From contig CAJQUW010001728.1 of NCBI GenBank assembly GCA_907163375.1, positions 62,001 to 126,000 of the forward strand: a stretch of DNA of 64,000 nt, given 5' to 3'. Each line of letters begins with the position of its first letter. Position 1 is the stretch's first letter. Shown here in pieces: positions 1 to 9,155 of this stretch. Origin of the DNA: Prostheceraeus crozeri. Taxonomy: Eukaryota; Platyhelminthes; Polycladida; Euryleptidae. Position numbers and translations under genes: made by a program. The notes under the pieces were generated by a model. That model had not been told where the DNA came from. It did not search any database and saw nothing but the letters and a program-made list of their open reading frames with translations.

Positions 1-1930
1 CTTTTTCGTGTTTAGTTGAAGTCTCCTCTCCATTCGATAATGACATCTGCAATTTCTACATGCTTCAATAATTTGGACATTCTTTAGATTGTCCTAGATC
101 GGTGCTTAAATTTGTAACTGAATTAACTGAACAATAACCGACGGATATCCAACTACACCTTTTGCGTTTTAATTAAATTATGTTGCCATCAATTCAAAAC
201 CTGTTGCATTCAAACAAAGATGTACAAATGGATCAAAAATGGTTTGATCGCAACAAATTTCAATCTGAATGCAAAAATGTGACAACAGCTTAAACGACTA
301 ATTTAAAGGCGGATCCGACGCTCATTTTTTGTCATTACTGCTAAATCTGTTGCATGCTAATGCTGTACTAACTTTCAATTCATTTGAAGATGTCTAAGTA
401 AGGTATGCCTTCCTAGATACGATGAAATAAAATTCAAAATTCCCAGAGGTAGGAACGCATTCCTCAAAATATAAAAAATGATTACAAACGGATAACAACT
501 TTTCATGCCAATAGTCTTAGTTATTTTCCTCCTCAAGGATAAAATTTCCTTTTATTTCAGAGAGAAGGGAATGCGTTTCTTGTCGGAAAATTAAGATGGA
601 ATGCTGAGATACAGTCATATGAATGAACAGTGTACTACATTCGAACAGTTTTCTTTAAAAAGATGTCATATTACACAATTATATATACAAATAAGAACAA
701 GAACAATGACAGTGCAAGTTACAGAAGTTAAAAGAGTCAGTGAAAAAATTAAAAATGGAATTATAAAAGTTAGAAATCATCAAATCATTGTCCTACTGAG
801 CTCCTCTAAAACAATCCTTATAGATAAAAATGGCACATGACATTTAGAAAAAAACTTGGTCAGAACCTAAAAGATTTGCAAGCAATAATAAGCTCTTCCT
901 GTCCAATTGTGCATTGCTTGTGTGCCAAAAGCGATCGGGCATTGCAACGCATTAAAGTCACCAACAAATTCCTTGAAAACGATGCTCTAACTTCGGAGAA
1001 GCGGGATCCCGTCTGCACTGATATTTTTCCACCAATTCGTGAAAAAACATCTTTCTTCTCCTTCCCCCCATTCTCCAAAAGCAAACACCGTCATTGGTAG
1101 ACATCTCCACCCGAGTTCTCCACACTTCGAGTCGTTGGAGGAGTATTTGCAACTTTCAGGGATGTCAGGCTCATGGTTGTACTCGCTACGGAAATATTGT
1201 TTGTAGTAACCGGGTGTACCAAGAGATAAATTAATAAATTGAACAGTCAAACTTTCAAGACCGACCATCTTTACTGATTATGCCTTTTGCTATAACCAAT
1301 ATTTATGATCTGCGAATGCTTTTATCTCTCGATTAATAGATCTATATATTTAACTGAAAAAGCTCTTGTCGGTTGGGCTGATGTCAGTAGAGATTTGAAA
1401 CAGTAATACTCTGATAAAATGACATCATTTGGGAATTCGAGTAATGCAGGAGATCAGAAAGTCTTCAGATAAAAATGATTCATTTTCCGCTCCTATGAAA
1501 AGGATGTTTTTGAAATCAAAACCCCATATTCAATCTTAGGGTTACATACTCTAAAAATCTATTTATCAAAGTCAAGTTCATGTGGAGGAAGCTACCGTAT
1601 ATCTTCTTGATGAATTATCATCAAATGACCGTTGCCTGAATGTTGAAATAAATATCGCAAGGTCAGATTGATATAATGATCTCATCTATAACAGTGTTTG
1701 ATAGCGTAGGTTAAAAGGCTATCATTATCAAATAGAGCATCCGGTAGAAAAAGTTAGTTTGCTTCAAAATCTATGCGTGATGTTCAAGTTCAATAATAAG
1801 CAAGTGGATGACATCAATAAAAAAATTGACATGCACGAAGCCAATAAACCAACACTTAGGAACAATAATTATTCAAATAATGCATTCAAATATAAAAAGA
1901 TAATAGCAAACAAATATACTCGAAGTACAT
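1..1930. other. Left flank, no recognised gene
   Basis: This AT-rich stretch holds only short open frames with no recognisable domain. I see no TIRs, tandem array or splice-bounded exon I could defend. It is the host side of the Polinton insertion and ends in the target duplication at 1931-1936. Confidence 0.5.
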
Positions 1931-1936
1931 GTCACC
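1931..1936. repeat. Polinton target-site duplication, left copy
   Basis: GTCACC directly precedes the left terminal repeat and is repeated exactly after the right one at 25133-25138. Polinton integrases make 6-bp duplications. Confidence 0.95.
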
Positions 1937-2577
1937 AGTAGTAAGTAAAACTCCACTTCTGGATAGCGCAAGATGGCCGCCGTCGCTGACGTCCCCCCCT
2001 CCTGTCCGTCGAGTCGGTCGTGGTGTGCCGCCGTGTTGCTTCGAGTCTGACGTCCCCCCCTCTGGCCGGCCGTCGTAGCGCGAGGTGATGTGCTCTCCAG
2101 GTTGGCGTGGTGTGCCGGCCAGGTTGGCGTGGTGTGCCGGCCAGGTTGGGAGGGTGGACTGTCGTAGCTCACCTGAAAAAATCCTAAGTGTCAGAGTGGC
2201 TTTGTATGGGTAAAATTTTGAAAATTTTCCAAAGTGTGTCATTTCGACCTGGGACCTTCACAAAAAGATTTTTCATCAAATTTCACGGACCCCCCCTCCC
2301 ACCAGCAATCTTCTAACTTTGGTTCCAGTGGACGGATTTTGTCTTACAGCTACTCGTTTGAAAGAGGAGAAAAAACTGCTCGACGACATTTTTGTCGCGA
2401 GTCAATCGGACCAGCCGTTCAAAAGTTAGAGCTGTTACAAGATTTTAGGTCGGAGCTCACCTGAAAAAATCATAAGTGTCAGAGTGACTTTGTAGGGACA
2501 AAATTTTGAAAAATTTCCAAAGTGTAGCATTTCGACCTGGGACCCTGACCAAAATTTGTTTCATCAAATTTCACCGA
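1937..2577 (+). repeat. Polinton left terminal inverted repeat
   Basis: This is about 640 bp that matches the reverse complement of 24514-25132 closely. It starts AGTAGTAAGTAAAACTCCAC and includes a GC-rich outer part with runs of C after GACGT. It then holds two copies, about 290 bp apart, of a block starting GCTCACCTGAAAAAATC (near 2166 and 2456). The left arm has one more copy than the right arm of a 22-bp unit built on GGTTGGCGTGGTGTGCCGG (near 2098-2145), which explains the length difference. Confidence 0.93.
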
Positions 2578-3210
2578 CCCTCCCCCCCGACAGCAATCTT
2601 CTAACTTTGGTTCTAGTGGACGGATTTTGTCGTGCAATAGCTCGTTTTGAAAGCTAAGAGTGAGACAAATTCACTGAAGGAAACGGCTTGTTCATATCTG
2701 TCTTCGTTTAGATGTGAGGCGCCATTTAAGATTTTGGGAGATTGGCGAAAAACGACAGAGTTAGAATTTTGGACGTTTTGGGCTGTAGCGCCAAAACGAG
2801 GCATCGGATGGGAAAACGGAGGCCAGATTCGGATTCAGCGTGAAATTCTGCATCGGTATGGTGAATTTGAACGCAATCGGAGAGAAAAATTTTCGCTGAC
2901 GTCCCCCCCCTCGACACCGATCTTCCAACTTTGGTTCTAGAGATCGTAGAAAGTCGTGCAATAGCTCGTTTGAAAGCTAAGAGTGAGACAAATTCAGTGA
3001 AAGAAACGGCTTGTTCCTATCTGTCTTTGTTTAGATGTGAGACGCCCTTTAAGATTTTGGGAGATTGACGAAAAACGACAGAGTTAGAATTTCCCAAGAA
3101 ACAGCTCCAGCGGGCGAATGAAGGCTCGGATTGGTAAACGGAGGCCAGATTTGGAATCAGCTTGATGTTATTGTCCAATGAGGGTCATCATTCAATGAGA
3201 ATCAAGCATT
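2578..3210 (+). repeat. Left subterminal direct repeats of the Polinton
   Basis: No gene is visible here. A block containing GTGCAATAGCTCGTTT and GAGTGAGACAAATTCA, then GAAACGGCTTGTTC and TTTAAGATTTTGGGAGATT, occurs twice (about 2600-2790 and 2920-3095). It looks like a continuation of the repeat-rich TIR region that did not stay symmetric at the right end. It leads into the promoter of the first left-arm gene. Confidence 0.7.
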
Positions 3211-3212
3211 TC

Positions 3213-3222
3213 TATATAAATA
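3213..3222 (+). promoter_or_regulatory. TATA box of first left-arm Polinton gene
   Basis: TATATAAATA lies about 100 bp before the start codon at 3323, and a pyrimidine-rich initiator-like stretch (TTTTCTCTCTCTCTAG) lies between them. This is a standard RNA polymerase II core promoter layout. Confidence 0.65.
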
Positions 3223-3322
3223 GCGAGCCTTCCACAGTGAGACTCATTCCATCGTTGAATCACACGAGTGACGGACGCACATTTTCTCTCTCTCTAGTTC
3301 CCTATTCTATTATCCAACTAAA

Positions 3323-4103
3323 ATGGTAAGTCGCTACTTTCCTCCCTCTCCTCCCTTGAACGTAAACTTAATACAATCTTTTTCATTTTCAGGCATCTAC
3401 TCCATCTGCTGCACTAGTAGGACAAAATGGCGGTCAAACGTTACAAGGTCCGCTACGATCAGATCATCTACAACTGAGGCCAGTGGAAGAAACAACCAAG
3501 GTACATAATCCTACACCGCTACAGCGTAAATTTAAACAAGTCTTGCGTTATGACGATCATAGCGTAGTACTCCAAACGGGAATGCTCCCTTCCACGGATG
3601 TCAAGATAATGCACAATCAGTATGGGGACTACATACTGATCCCCGTGAGTCCGTACATTCGCCGCCAACTTGATATTATTGAGGAGTACGTGACATTAAA
3701 TATGGACATTCCTACTCCTCTTGCTCAAGAGTGGAAGGCGAGAGATGACAAGGATACTCCCTATAGAAAGATTTGGGATGGTAATCACATTTGCCTACCG
3801 GTATCACATTGGTGTAGTTATTATAAGAAGGAGGGAGATCATTCAATACCCATCAGATGTGATGAGCTCGGAGAAGGTACTTGGGATATCCTTTTCAAAG
3901 TGAATGGGTTATATTATGGTCGGCACAAGGATAATAAAATAGCCTCTCTCTCCATGCATATGGAATCCATCCTATATATTCCAAAACCACCCAACGTGGA
4001 CGACATAATTGCTCAAATCCTTAACAGCAGTGGTACGAAGCGCAAGTCGGAATGCTGCATCAAAACGCAAATCAAAGAAGGAGAATTACTAGTCCTTTCC
4101 TAA
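3323..4103 (+). CDS. Polinton protein of unknown function, leader intron after ATG
   Basis: The start codon ATG at 3323-3325 is followed directly by GTAAGT, and a polypyrimidine-AG acceptor ends at 3392. The open frame continues from 3393 to the stop at 4103, so a leader exon that ends at the ATG itself is likely. The product would be about 237 residues. I do not recognise a named domain. Visible stretches include GDYILIPVSPYIRRQL, WDGNHICLPVSHWCSYY and NGLYYGRHKDNKIASLSM, a mixed strand-rich sequence without membrane segments or a signal peptide. It is the first gene after the left TIR and is driven by a clear TATA box. A nucleic-acid-binding fold is possible but is only a guess. Confidence 0.7.
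3326..3392 (+). other. Probable 67-bp leader intron
   Basis: The donor GTAAGT lies immediately after the start codon, and the acceptor follows TTTTTCATTTTCAG. The downstream reading frame is in phase with the ATG. Introns are known in some Polinton genes. Confidence 0.7.
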
Positions 4104-4252
4104 CTCTACCCTATGACAATTCGCTTATGTGCTTTGAGTGTCGTAGACGTGGTCTTATTAGATACATTTTACTTCTTCGTTGCCATCATATCATTTGTGT
4201 ATTTTGTCGTGAAAAGCATCGATGTAATTCTTCATTTTGTAATATGTTATAG
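4052..4252 (+). CDS. Small RING-like zinc-finger protein of the Polinton
   Basis: This is a 66-residue open frame overlapping the end of the preceding gene in another frame. It contains CFEC, then about 14 residues, then CHHIICVFC, then further cysteines (HRCNSSFC). The order Cys-x2-Cys ... Cys-His ... Cys-x2-Cys ... Cys-Cys is RING-like, suggesting zinc binding and possibly ubiquitin-ligase activity. A second RING-type ORF lies about 1.1 kb downstream. The start is uncertain because a spliced upstream exon could supply it. This is a motif-level call only. Confidence 0.5.
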   Translation: MLHQNANQRRRITSPFLTLPYDNSLMCFECRRRGLIRYILLLRCHHIICVFCREKHRCNSSFCNML

Positions 4253-4271
4253 AACGTTTCCTTAGATGTGT

Positions 4272-4965
4272 AAATTTCCGTTTTAGGCTTCTATCATCAT
4301 TTTTATGGATTGTGAGGGTGAACCTGTACAGGAGCTCAGTGCTATTGCTATGAACAATTGGACATATCAGATTGTTAGTGTCTATCATCAACATGCCAAC
4401 TGCGATCCCAATGTTGATCAATGGGCGAGAAACACATTCATGGACTTAATCTGAAATATTTGCGAGACTATGGCTTTTCTTGTGAGAGTGCTCTTCTTAT
4501 TGACTTTAAACGATGGTTAGCTGCTTTCAATGTTATACGCATCTTTTGGATTATTCCTGGTAAGGAGAGGAAAGTATTTCCCAATCATTGATGACATTTT
4601 GCTCCCGCCTTGGGATAGTAGAGTGAATCAACACTACCATGAAGTCACGAAACGCTTTAAGGATTTGTCTGTTCCTATTTTGTCTGTTCGTTGTAGTAGC
4701 TACGTTCATAACCAATGCTTCTTTCCTCCTTACCTCAACACTGCCAAAGTCCTGTATGGTCATCATTCCTCGCTGTATGATAGTTACCAGCTGTATCTAT
4801 TTTATCTCTTTCAAACCATTGATTTATAATGCATGCTTGGTACCGTTATTCAATAAATGTTACTATGAGAAGAGTTGTTTTCATGCAATGGATGGGTTAG
4901 ATAAAGGGCGATCATGTCTTTCTCAAACGACTGCGGAACATTACATTTTCATAGGCAAAGTTTAA
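4272..4965 (+). pseudogene. Remnant of DEDD-exonuclease-like Polinton gene
   Basis: The left part encodes FIMDCEGEPVQELSAIAM followed by YQIVSVYHQHAN. The D-x-E-G opening followed by a hydrophobic strand resembles the Exo I motif of DEDD-type 3'-5' exonucleases. Further along, stretches such as LPPWDSRVNQHYHEV and KVLYGHHSSLYDSYQLY look like a once continuous protein. The gene is not intact. I rely on one catalytic-type motif, so the enzyme class is tentative; a different nuclease or an unrelated acidic motif is possible. Confidence 0.45.
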
Positions 4966-4983
4966 AAGGAGCTGTTCAAGATT

Positions 4984-5322
4984 GTGATAAATTTTCATAA
5001 AGATGAGACCGACATCGAAGCAGTGGTCGATGATGCTAGCACTCTATTTCTAGAGTTAATGAATACATTCTTTGATAGCATTATCATGGCGCGATTAGTT
5101 GCGAAAATTAAGTTTAGTCATTTTGGAAAGGAAGAGGTGGAAAGTCGCTCTTTCCATTTTGCTTCTTATTCAAAGGAGGTGGTAGATCACCCCGAAGAAT
5201 TTTTTAAAAGACATATCATAAAAATTGCTGAACGTCTTAACGCATTTAACCATCATGGTAGCAGTCTAGTGATTGAAGCGATTTCAGATATTCACATTCA
5301 ACTTTCCATAAAGAAAAATTGA
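4984..5322 (+). CDS. Polinton ORF with a domain shared with the PolB N-terminus
   Basis: This is a 112-residue open frame. The part from about residue 36 (ARLVAKIKFSHFG ... SFHFASYSKEVVD ... FFKRHIIKIAERLNAF ... GSSLVIEAISDIHIQL) follows the same pattern as a stretch encoded near 19010-19210 on the minus strand, N-terminal in the polymerase gene (ERIQFHVPSS ... VVDCESWLNFHIQ ... ALIFDGVDSAIFKISL). It is likely a small structural domain used twice in this element. No catalytic residues are evident. The start codon is the first in frame and is not otherwise supported. It overlaps the next ORF by 4 bp. Confidence 0.5.
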   Translation: MINFHKDETDIEAVVDDASTLFLELMNTFFDSIIMARLVAKIKFSHFGKEEVESRSFHFASYSKEVVDHPEEFFKRHIIKIAERLNAFNHHGSSLVIEAISDIHIQLSIKKN

Positions 5323-5648
5323 AAATGCAGTGGTACTTGATTGTAGCACAACTGGTTTTCGAGCTATGTCTGCTCTTTCTCGAAGTATATTCCTTCTGTA
5401 CATGCGTCTATTATTTAGAAAAGGCTAGCAAATTCATATCTTCAAAAAGACTTGCCATAGACATCAGTAACGGTGAAACTATGTGTTGTGATGTATGTAA
5501 GCGAAAGGATGGAAATGAAAAGCGCATCTTCAAGAGATGTAAGCACGCTTTTTGTCAACGCTGTTTCATACGTAATTGCATTCAACTTTGCAAATGTAAC
5601 CACTGTGACGTTGCTCATTTCGAGTGTCACTTATGCCGCAATAGTTAG
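5319..5648 (+). CDS. Membrane-anchored RING-finger protein of the Polinton
   Basis: The 109-residue product starts with a hydrophobic segment (about residues 5-33, WYLIVAQLVFELCLLFLEVY) that should act as a membrane anchor. A cysteine-rich domain follows from about residue 56: CCDVC, 13 residues, CKHAFCQRC, then a CNHC-type pair and ECHLC. This is a good C3HC4 RING pattern, the fold of ubiquitin E3 ligases. Virus-borne membrane RING proteins commonly act on host membrane proteins or antiviral factors, but that role here is inference. Its ATG overlaps the stop of the upstream ORF (4 bp). Confidence 0.65.
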   Translation: MKMQWYLIVAQLVFELCLLFLEVYSFCTCVYYLEKASKFISSKRLAIDISNGETMCCDVCKRKDGNEKRIFKRCKHAFCQRCFIRNCIQLCKCNHCDVAHFECHLCRNS

Positions 5649-5699
5649 TACCTATGCAAATGTGGTAAAGATAGGTTTTAGCAAAGACTAACACGGAAA

Positions 5700-6050
5700 A
5701 TGGCGAAACGTAAAAGTCAAAAGTCTTCAAAGTTTTCTTCAGCCATTCAAGCTCTCCGACGAATGAAAGCAAATCAGCGATACAATGCTATACGACATGC
5801 TAACGATAAATTCATTCGTGAAATTATTTCTCATGTGAGAAAGTTGAGGACGAAGAAATTAGCACCAAAACAACGAAAGTTACTTAAGCGATATGCCACA
5901 AAATTGCGTTTCATCTCCAATCCTAAAGTCACCCTTCAAAGAAAGAGGAAATCTCTAACACAAAAGGGCGGTTTCCTTTCAGGAATACTTCCGATGCTAG
6001 CTCCTGTCGTGGGTAACCTATTGGGTAATATCTTTGGCTCTAAGCGTTAA
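5700..6050 (+). CDS. Basic virion-type protein with C-terminal QKGGF tail
   Basis: The 116-residue product is very rich in Lys and Arg (KFIREIISHVRKLRTKKLAPKQ in the middle). It ends in a glycine-rich hydrophobic segment starting about residue 89 (QKGGFLSGILPMLAPVVG, then NLLGNIFGSKR). Small basic proteins with such tails recur in Polintons and resemble adenovirus core or membrane-lytic minor proteins in composition. It may bind DNA in the particle or act on membranes through its tail; neither is shown. It lies directly upstream of the packaging ATPase. Confidence 0.7.
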   Translation: MAKRKSQKSSKFSSAIQALRRMKANQRYNAIRHANDKFIREIISHVRKLRTKKLAPKQRKLLKRYATKLRFISNPKVTLQRKRKSLTQKGGFLSGILPMLAPVVGNLLGNIFGSKR

Positions 6051-6081
6051 TTATGCAAATGTTGAATCTCAAAGTATTAAA

Positions 6082-6699
6082 ATGGATTTCAGACTTCAAT
6101 GTGATAAAGTTCTGACTGTATCAGGTCCATCTCATGCAGGTAAAACTGTTTTCATGCTGAATTTTTTGGATAAAAGAAGGGAGTTGTTTAAGGAACCTAT
6201 CAATTGAGTGATTTGGTGTTATGGTATTTATCAACCGTCGCTGTTTCAGGAATTGCAAAGTCACAACTTTATTCGACATAAAGGAATTATTACAGTGGAT
6301 AAACTTCAGTCTAATGATGTTGTTGTATTGGATGATTTATTAAAAGAAAGTAAGAATTCAAAAGATGTTACAGATATGTTCACTCGCGCAGCACATCATA
6401 AAAGGTGCTTTATCATCTATATCACACAAAATTTGTTTCCTGATGGAAAAGAAGCTCGTGCACGAAACCTGAATACACACTATTATGCTATTTTCAAGAA
6501 TCCGCGAGATAAAAGTCAATTTGAAATTTTAGCGCGACAAGTTGCACCCAGAGGATCAAAAGCCTTAATTGAAATTTTTCAAGCAGCTACTGAAAAACCA
6601 TACGTTTACTTATTCATTGACTTTACGCAAGAGTGTCCGGAAGAATTTAGATTTCGAAGTGATATTTTGAAAACTCCCATGATTATCTACAAACTATGA
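6082..6699 (+). pseudogene. ATP: Polinton packaging ATPase (FtsK/HerA type)
   Basis: A Walker A motif, GPSHAGKT, lies near the start after a short beta strand (KVLTVS). A Walker B motif, DVVVLDDLL, follows about 60 residues later. A sensor-type stretch, CFIIYITQNLF, lies next, then HYYAIFKNPRDKSQF. This is the pattern of the A32-like genome-packaging ATPases of Polintons, adintoviruses and their relatives, which pump DNA into the capsid. The position, upstream of integrase and capsid genes on the same strand, is usual. The gene belongs to the fossil element and is not intact. Confidence 0.9.
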
Positions 6700-7388
6700 G
6701 TTCTTATTCTCGCATGATTGTTATTCCTCAGGATGAATATGTACACTTGACTGCCATGCAGCAAGTAAAGCAACCTCTTGCAAATCAAATGTATAGGAAA
6801 GAAATAGATTATCAGCTAAATGTTCACATCAGAGATCCACATCGTGCTGTATTATTACAATCGGAAACTGTTGAGCAATTGAAAAACTTGAAGAATAAGA
6901 TGTGTGACTCTGTATCGACTGCTACACCTTTAGCATCTCGCGCACATGCCATATCTCTTTTCAACAGTATTTAACCCCATCTCAATGTAAATGATAGAGG
7001 AGAAATCATTACAGATGAAAATAAAGTGATTGATGCTTCACGCTATGAAGACTTGATTCAGTATGCGACACGTAGAAAGCGCCGTCAGGGCTATGTTCCA
7101 CCTGGTTGGTCATACTTTCTTAAACTATTGAAAAAGCATAATGTGCCAAAATTTTCTTTGAATAATGAGACATTGAAAGAACTTGATTCAACAGTGACTA
7201 CTGCTCCAATGCTTCAGACGATGAAAATGCCAAAAAATTGGTTTAAGACGTCACCTGCTACATCCCCTCCCACACTCACTAAGCAAACAAGAGGAAGAAC
7301 TCGACGTAGATCTACATCACCACTAAAACTAGTAAAAGGAAAACGTAAAACAGCTTTTCCCAGGAAATACATGTTCTCAGACTATTAA
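6696..7388 (+). pseudogene. Conserved Polinton protein downstream of the ATPase
   Basis: The start codon overlaps the ATPase stop (ATGA). The N-terminus, YSRMIVIPQDEYVHLTAMQ, is a type I have seen in Polinton proteins at this position. The middle holds YEDLIQYATRRKRRQGY and PPGWSYFLKLLKKHNVP. The C-terminus is basic with an arginine-rich stretch (RGRTRRRST). A structural or DNA-binding role in the particle is plausible, but I know of no assigned function. The gene is part of the decayed element. Confidence 0.6.
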
Positions 7389-7389
7389 T

Positions 7390-7605
7390 ATGAAGCACAT
7401 GTGTTGCTTGCCATGTAATGAGCCGCCAGAGGTGAATGTCGTTGTCACTTGCACTTGCTGCGCCAGCTCTCACAATGAAACCCCTAAGCAATGTGAACAC
7501 GATCGCAAAACCGCTAAAGCCAAATGCTTCAGTTGTTGTAAATGTAGAAAGGCAAGAAAACAAAAAGATGAGAAGGAGGAGAAAGAGTCAGTCGTCATCG
7601 ACTGA
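7390..7605 (+). CDS. Small cysteine-rich protein overlapping the integrase
   Basis: This is a 71-residue frame with eleven cysteines (MKHMCCLPCNEPP, CTCCASSHNE, CFSCCKCRKARK) followed by a charged Lys/Glu tail. It begins one base after the preceding stop and overlaps the annotated integrase frame. The cysteine spacing suggests metal binding, but I do not recognise the fold. The overlap means either this ORF or the first 44 codons of the integrase frame may not be used. Confidence 0.4.
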   Translation: MKHMCCLPCNEPPEVNVVVTCTCCASSHNETPKQCEHDRKTAKAKCFSCCKCRKARKQKDEKEEKESVVID

Positions 7606-8656
7606 ACGTTTGAAGTCAATCTATTATGATGTAAAACATCCGGCTGGATTTGCATCTATCAAGAAATTATCAAAAGCGAGTGGTCTTCCACAATCACAAG
7701 TGAAACGATGGTTAAAGGGTCAGGCTACCTATACACTCCACAAACAAGCGAAAAAGAAGTACCGCACCCGCCATTATATTGTTCATGACATCGATGAACA
7801 GTGGCAAGCAGATTTGTGTGATGTTGCCTCCATTTCAAAACATAACTCGGGTAATAATTTTATTTTAACCGTCATTGATATTTTCTCGCGTTATGCGTGG
7901 GCTCAACCTTTAAAAACTAAAGAAGGGAAAGGAGTAGCAAAAGCATTCCAAACAATTTTTCGAGAAGGTCGCATTCCAAAAAGAATTCAGAGTGATCAAG
8001 GAAAAGAGTTTGAAAATCAGCATGTGAGAAGATTATTTGAGAGGCATGACATTGAGTTGTTTAGTGTAAAGAGTGCTTATAAAGCTGCACTCGTTGAACG
8101 TTTTAATCGCACATTAAAAAATCGCTTGTGGCGACATTTTACTGCCAACTTGACACAAAATTGGACAAAGGTTCTACAAGATACACTCCATGCCTACAAT
8201 CACCCTATCCATCGTTCTATTGGACTCAGACCAGTAGATGTAAATGCTGACAATGTAGATAAAGTGCGCGAATCATTCCAACGTAAACGCACTCATGTGA
8301 AAAGTGATGTGAAAATTGGTGATAAAGTTCGTATCTCAAAAGTGAAGAGTGTTTTTGCTAAAGGGTACCTTCCGAATTGGACAGAGGAGGTATTTACAGT
8401 ATCAAGGATTAATCAAAAAGACTCTCCCACCACCTACAAGTTGAAAGATTACGATAATGAAGAAATTGAGGGTAGCTTTTACCGCGATGAGATTGAGGTA
8501 GTCACTGAAAGTGAAACATATTTGGTAGAGAAAATCATTCGATGTAAAAAACGGCAAGGTGAAGAATGGTGTCTTGTTAAATGGACTGGTTATCCTTCAA
8601 GTATGAACTCTTGGATGCGTCGTGCCGACATCTTTCATCTAAGTGATCGACAGTGA
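7436..8656 (+). CDS. INT: Polinton integrase, RVE core plus chromodomain
   Basis: The frame is 406 residues long. An N-terminal helix-turn-helix-like region (about 55-110, STERLKSIYYDVKHPAG) ends in the family's YTLHKQAKKKYRTR stretch. The DDE core follows: Asp126 in EQWQADLCD, Asp187 in IQSDQGKEF and Glu221 in LVERFNRTLK. The C-terminus holds a chromodomain (about 353-398, YLVEKIIRCKKRQGEEWCLVKWTGY). The enzyme inserts the element and makes the 6-bp duplication; the chromodomain probably guides it to chromatin. The true start may be Met45 (7568), because the upstream codons overlap the cysteine-rich ORF and lie before the conserved part. All three catalytic residues are present. Confidence 0.95.
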   Translation: MSLSLALAAPALTMKPLSNVNTIAKPLKPNASVVVNVERQENKKMRRRRKSQSSSTERLKSIYYDVKHPAGFASIKKLSKASGLPQSQVKRWLKGQATYTLHKQAKKKYRTRHYIVHDIDEQWQADLCDVASISKHNSGNNFILTVIDIFSRYAWAQPLKTKEGKGVAKAFQTIFREGRIPKRIQSDQGKEFENQHVRRLFERHDIELFSVKSAYKAALVERFNRTLKNRLWRHFTANLTQNWTKVLQDTLHAYNHPIHRSIGLRPVDVNADNVDKVRESFQRKRTHVKSDVKIGDKVRISKVKSVFAKGYLPNWTEEVFTVSRINQKDSPTTYKLKDYDNEEIEGSFYRDEIEVVTESETYLVEKIIRCKKRQGEEWCLVKWTGYPSSMNSWMRRADIFHLSDRQ

Positions 8657-8697
8657 TTCATGCAAAGTTGTAACTAACAATGTTTAGGGTTTGAGCT

Positions 8698-9153
8698 ATG
8701 AATCCAACTGCCTCATTTTATTCACGACCCTCCTATGTAAGTGGTGGAGGACAAATTTACATCGGCGCTCGCCGCCAACGTGGAGGTAGCATACTTGGTG
8801 CACTGAAATCTGTTGTAGCACCTCTCATATCCAATGTCGGTAGATCTTTAAAACGAAATGTTTTAAGTAATGCCGTTGGCTTTGCTGGTGATGTTGCTAG
8901 TGATCTTTCCAGAGGTAGAAGTTTTAAGAGCAGTTTGTTGAATCGTGGGAAGGAACGCGGTTTAAAAACATTGAAGTAGACCTTTGCTGGTGTTACTCAA
9001 GGAAAGAAATCACCTAAACGAATGAATAAAGGAAGGAGGAAACATCGCGGAGCTGGTAAGGTGCGATCTTCAGTCAAAAGGCATTCACGCAAACGTCGCA
9101 GAGGCTCTAATCATTCATCAGGCGCTAAACGACGACGCTGCCATAACTTCTAA
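8698..9153 (+). pseudogene. Basic core/minor-capsid-type protein of the Polinton
   Basis: The first part encodes a glycine-rich start (YVSGGGQIYIGARRQRGGS), then a hydrophobic amphipathic stretch (ILGALKSVVAPLISNVG) and SNAVGFAGDVASDL. The last part is strongly basic (KRRRGSNHSSGAKRRR). The composition and position just upstream of the major capsid recall adenovirus pVI/pX-like proteins. Polintons often have such a gene here. It would link capsid and DNA or disrupt membranes on entry. The region is decayed, so the boundaries are those of the recognisable sequence. Confidence 0.6.
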
Positions 9154-9155
9154 TC

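Noticed and set aside
2234-2940. Several short ORFs on both strands in the left TIR and subterminal repeats
   Set aside because: They lie in repeat DNA, change with the repeat copies, and have no domain.
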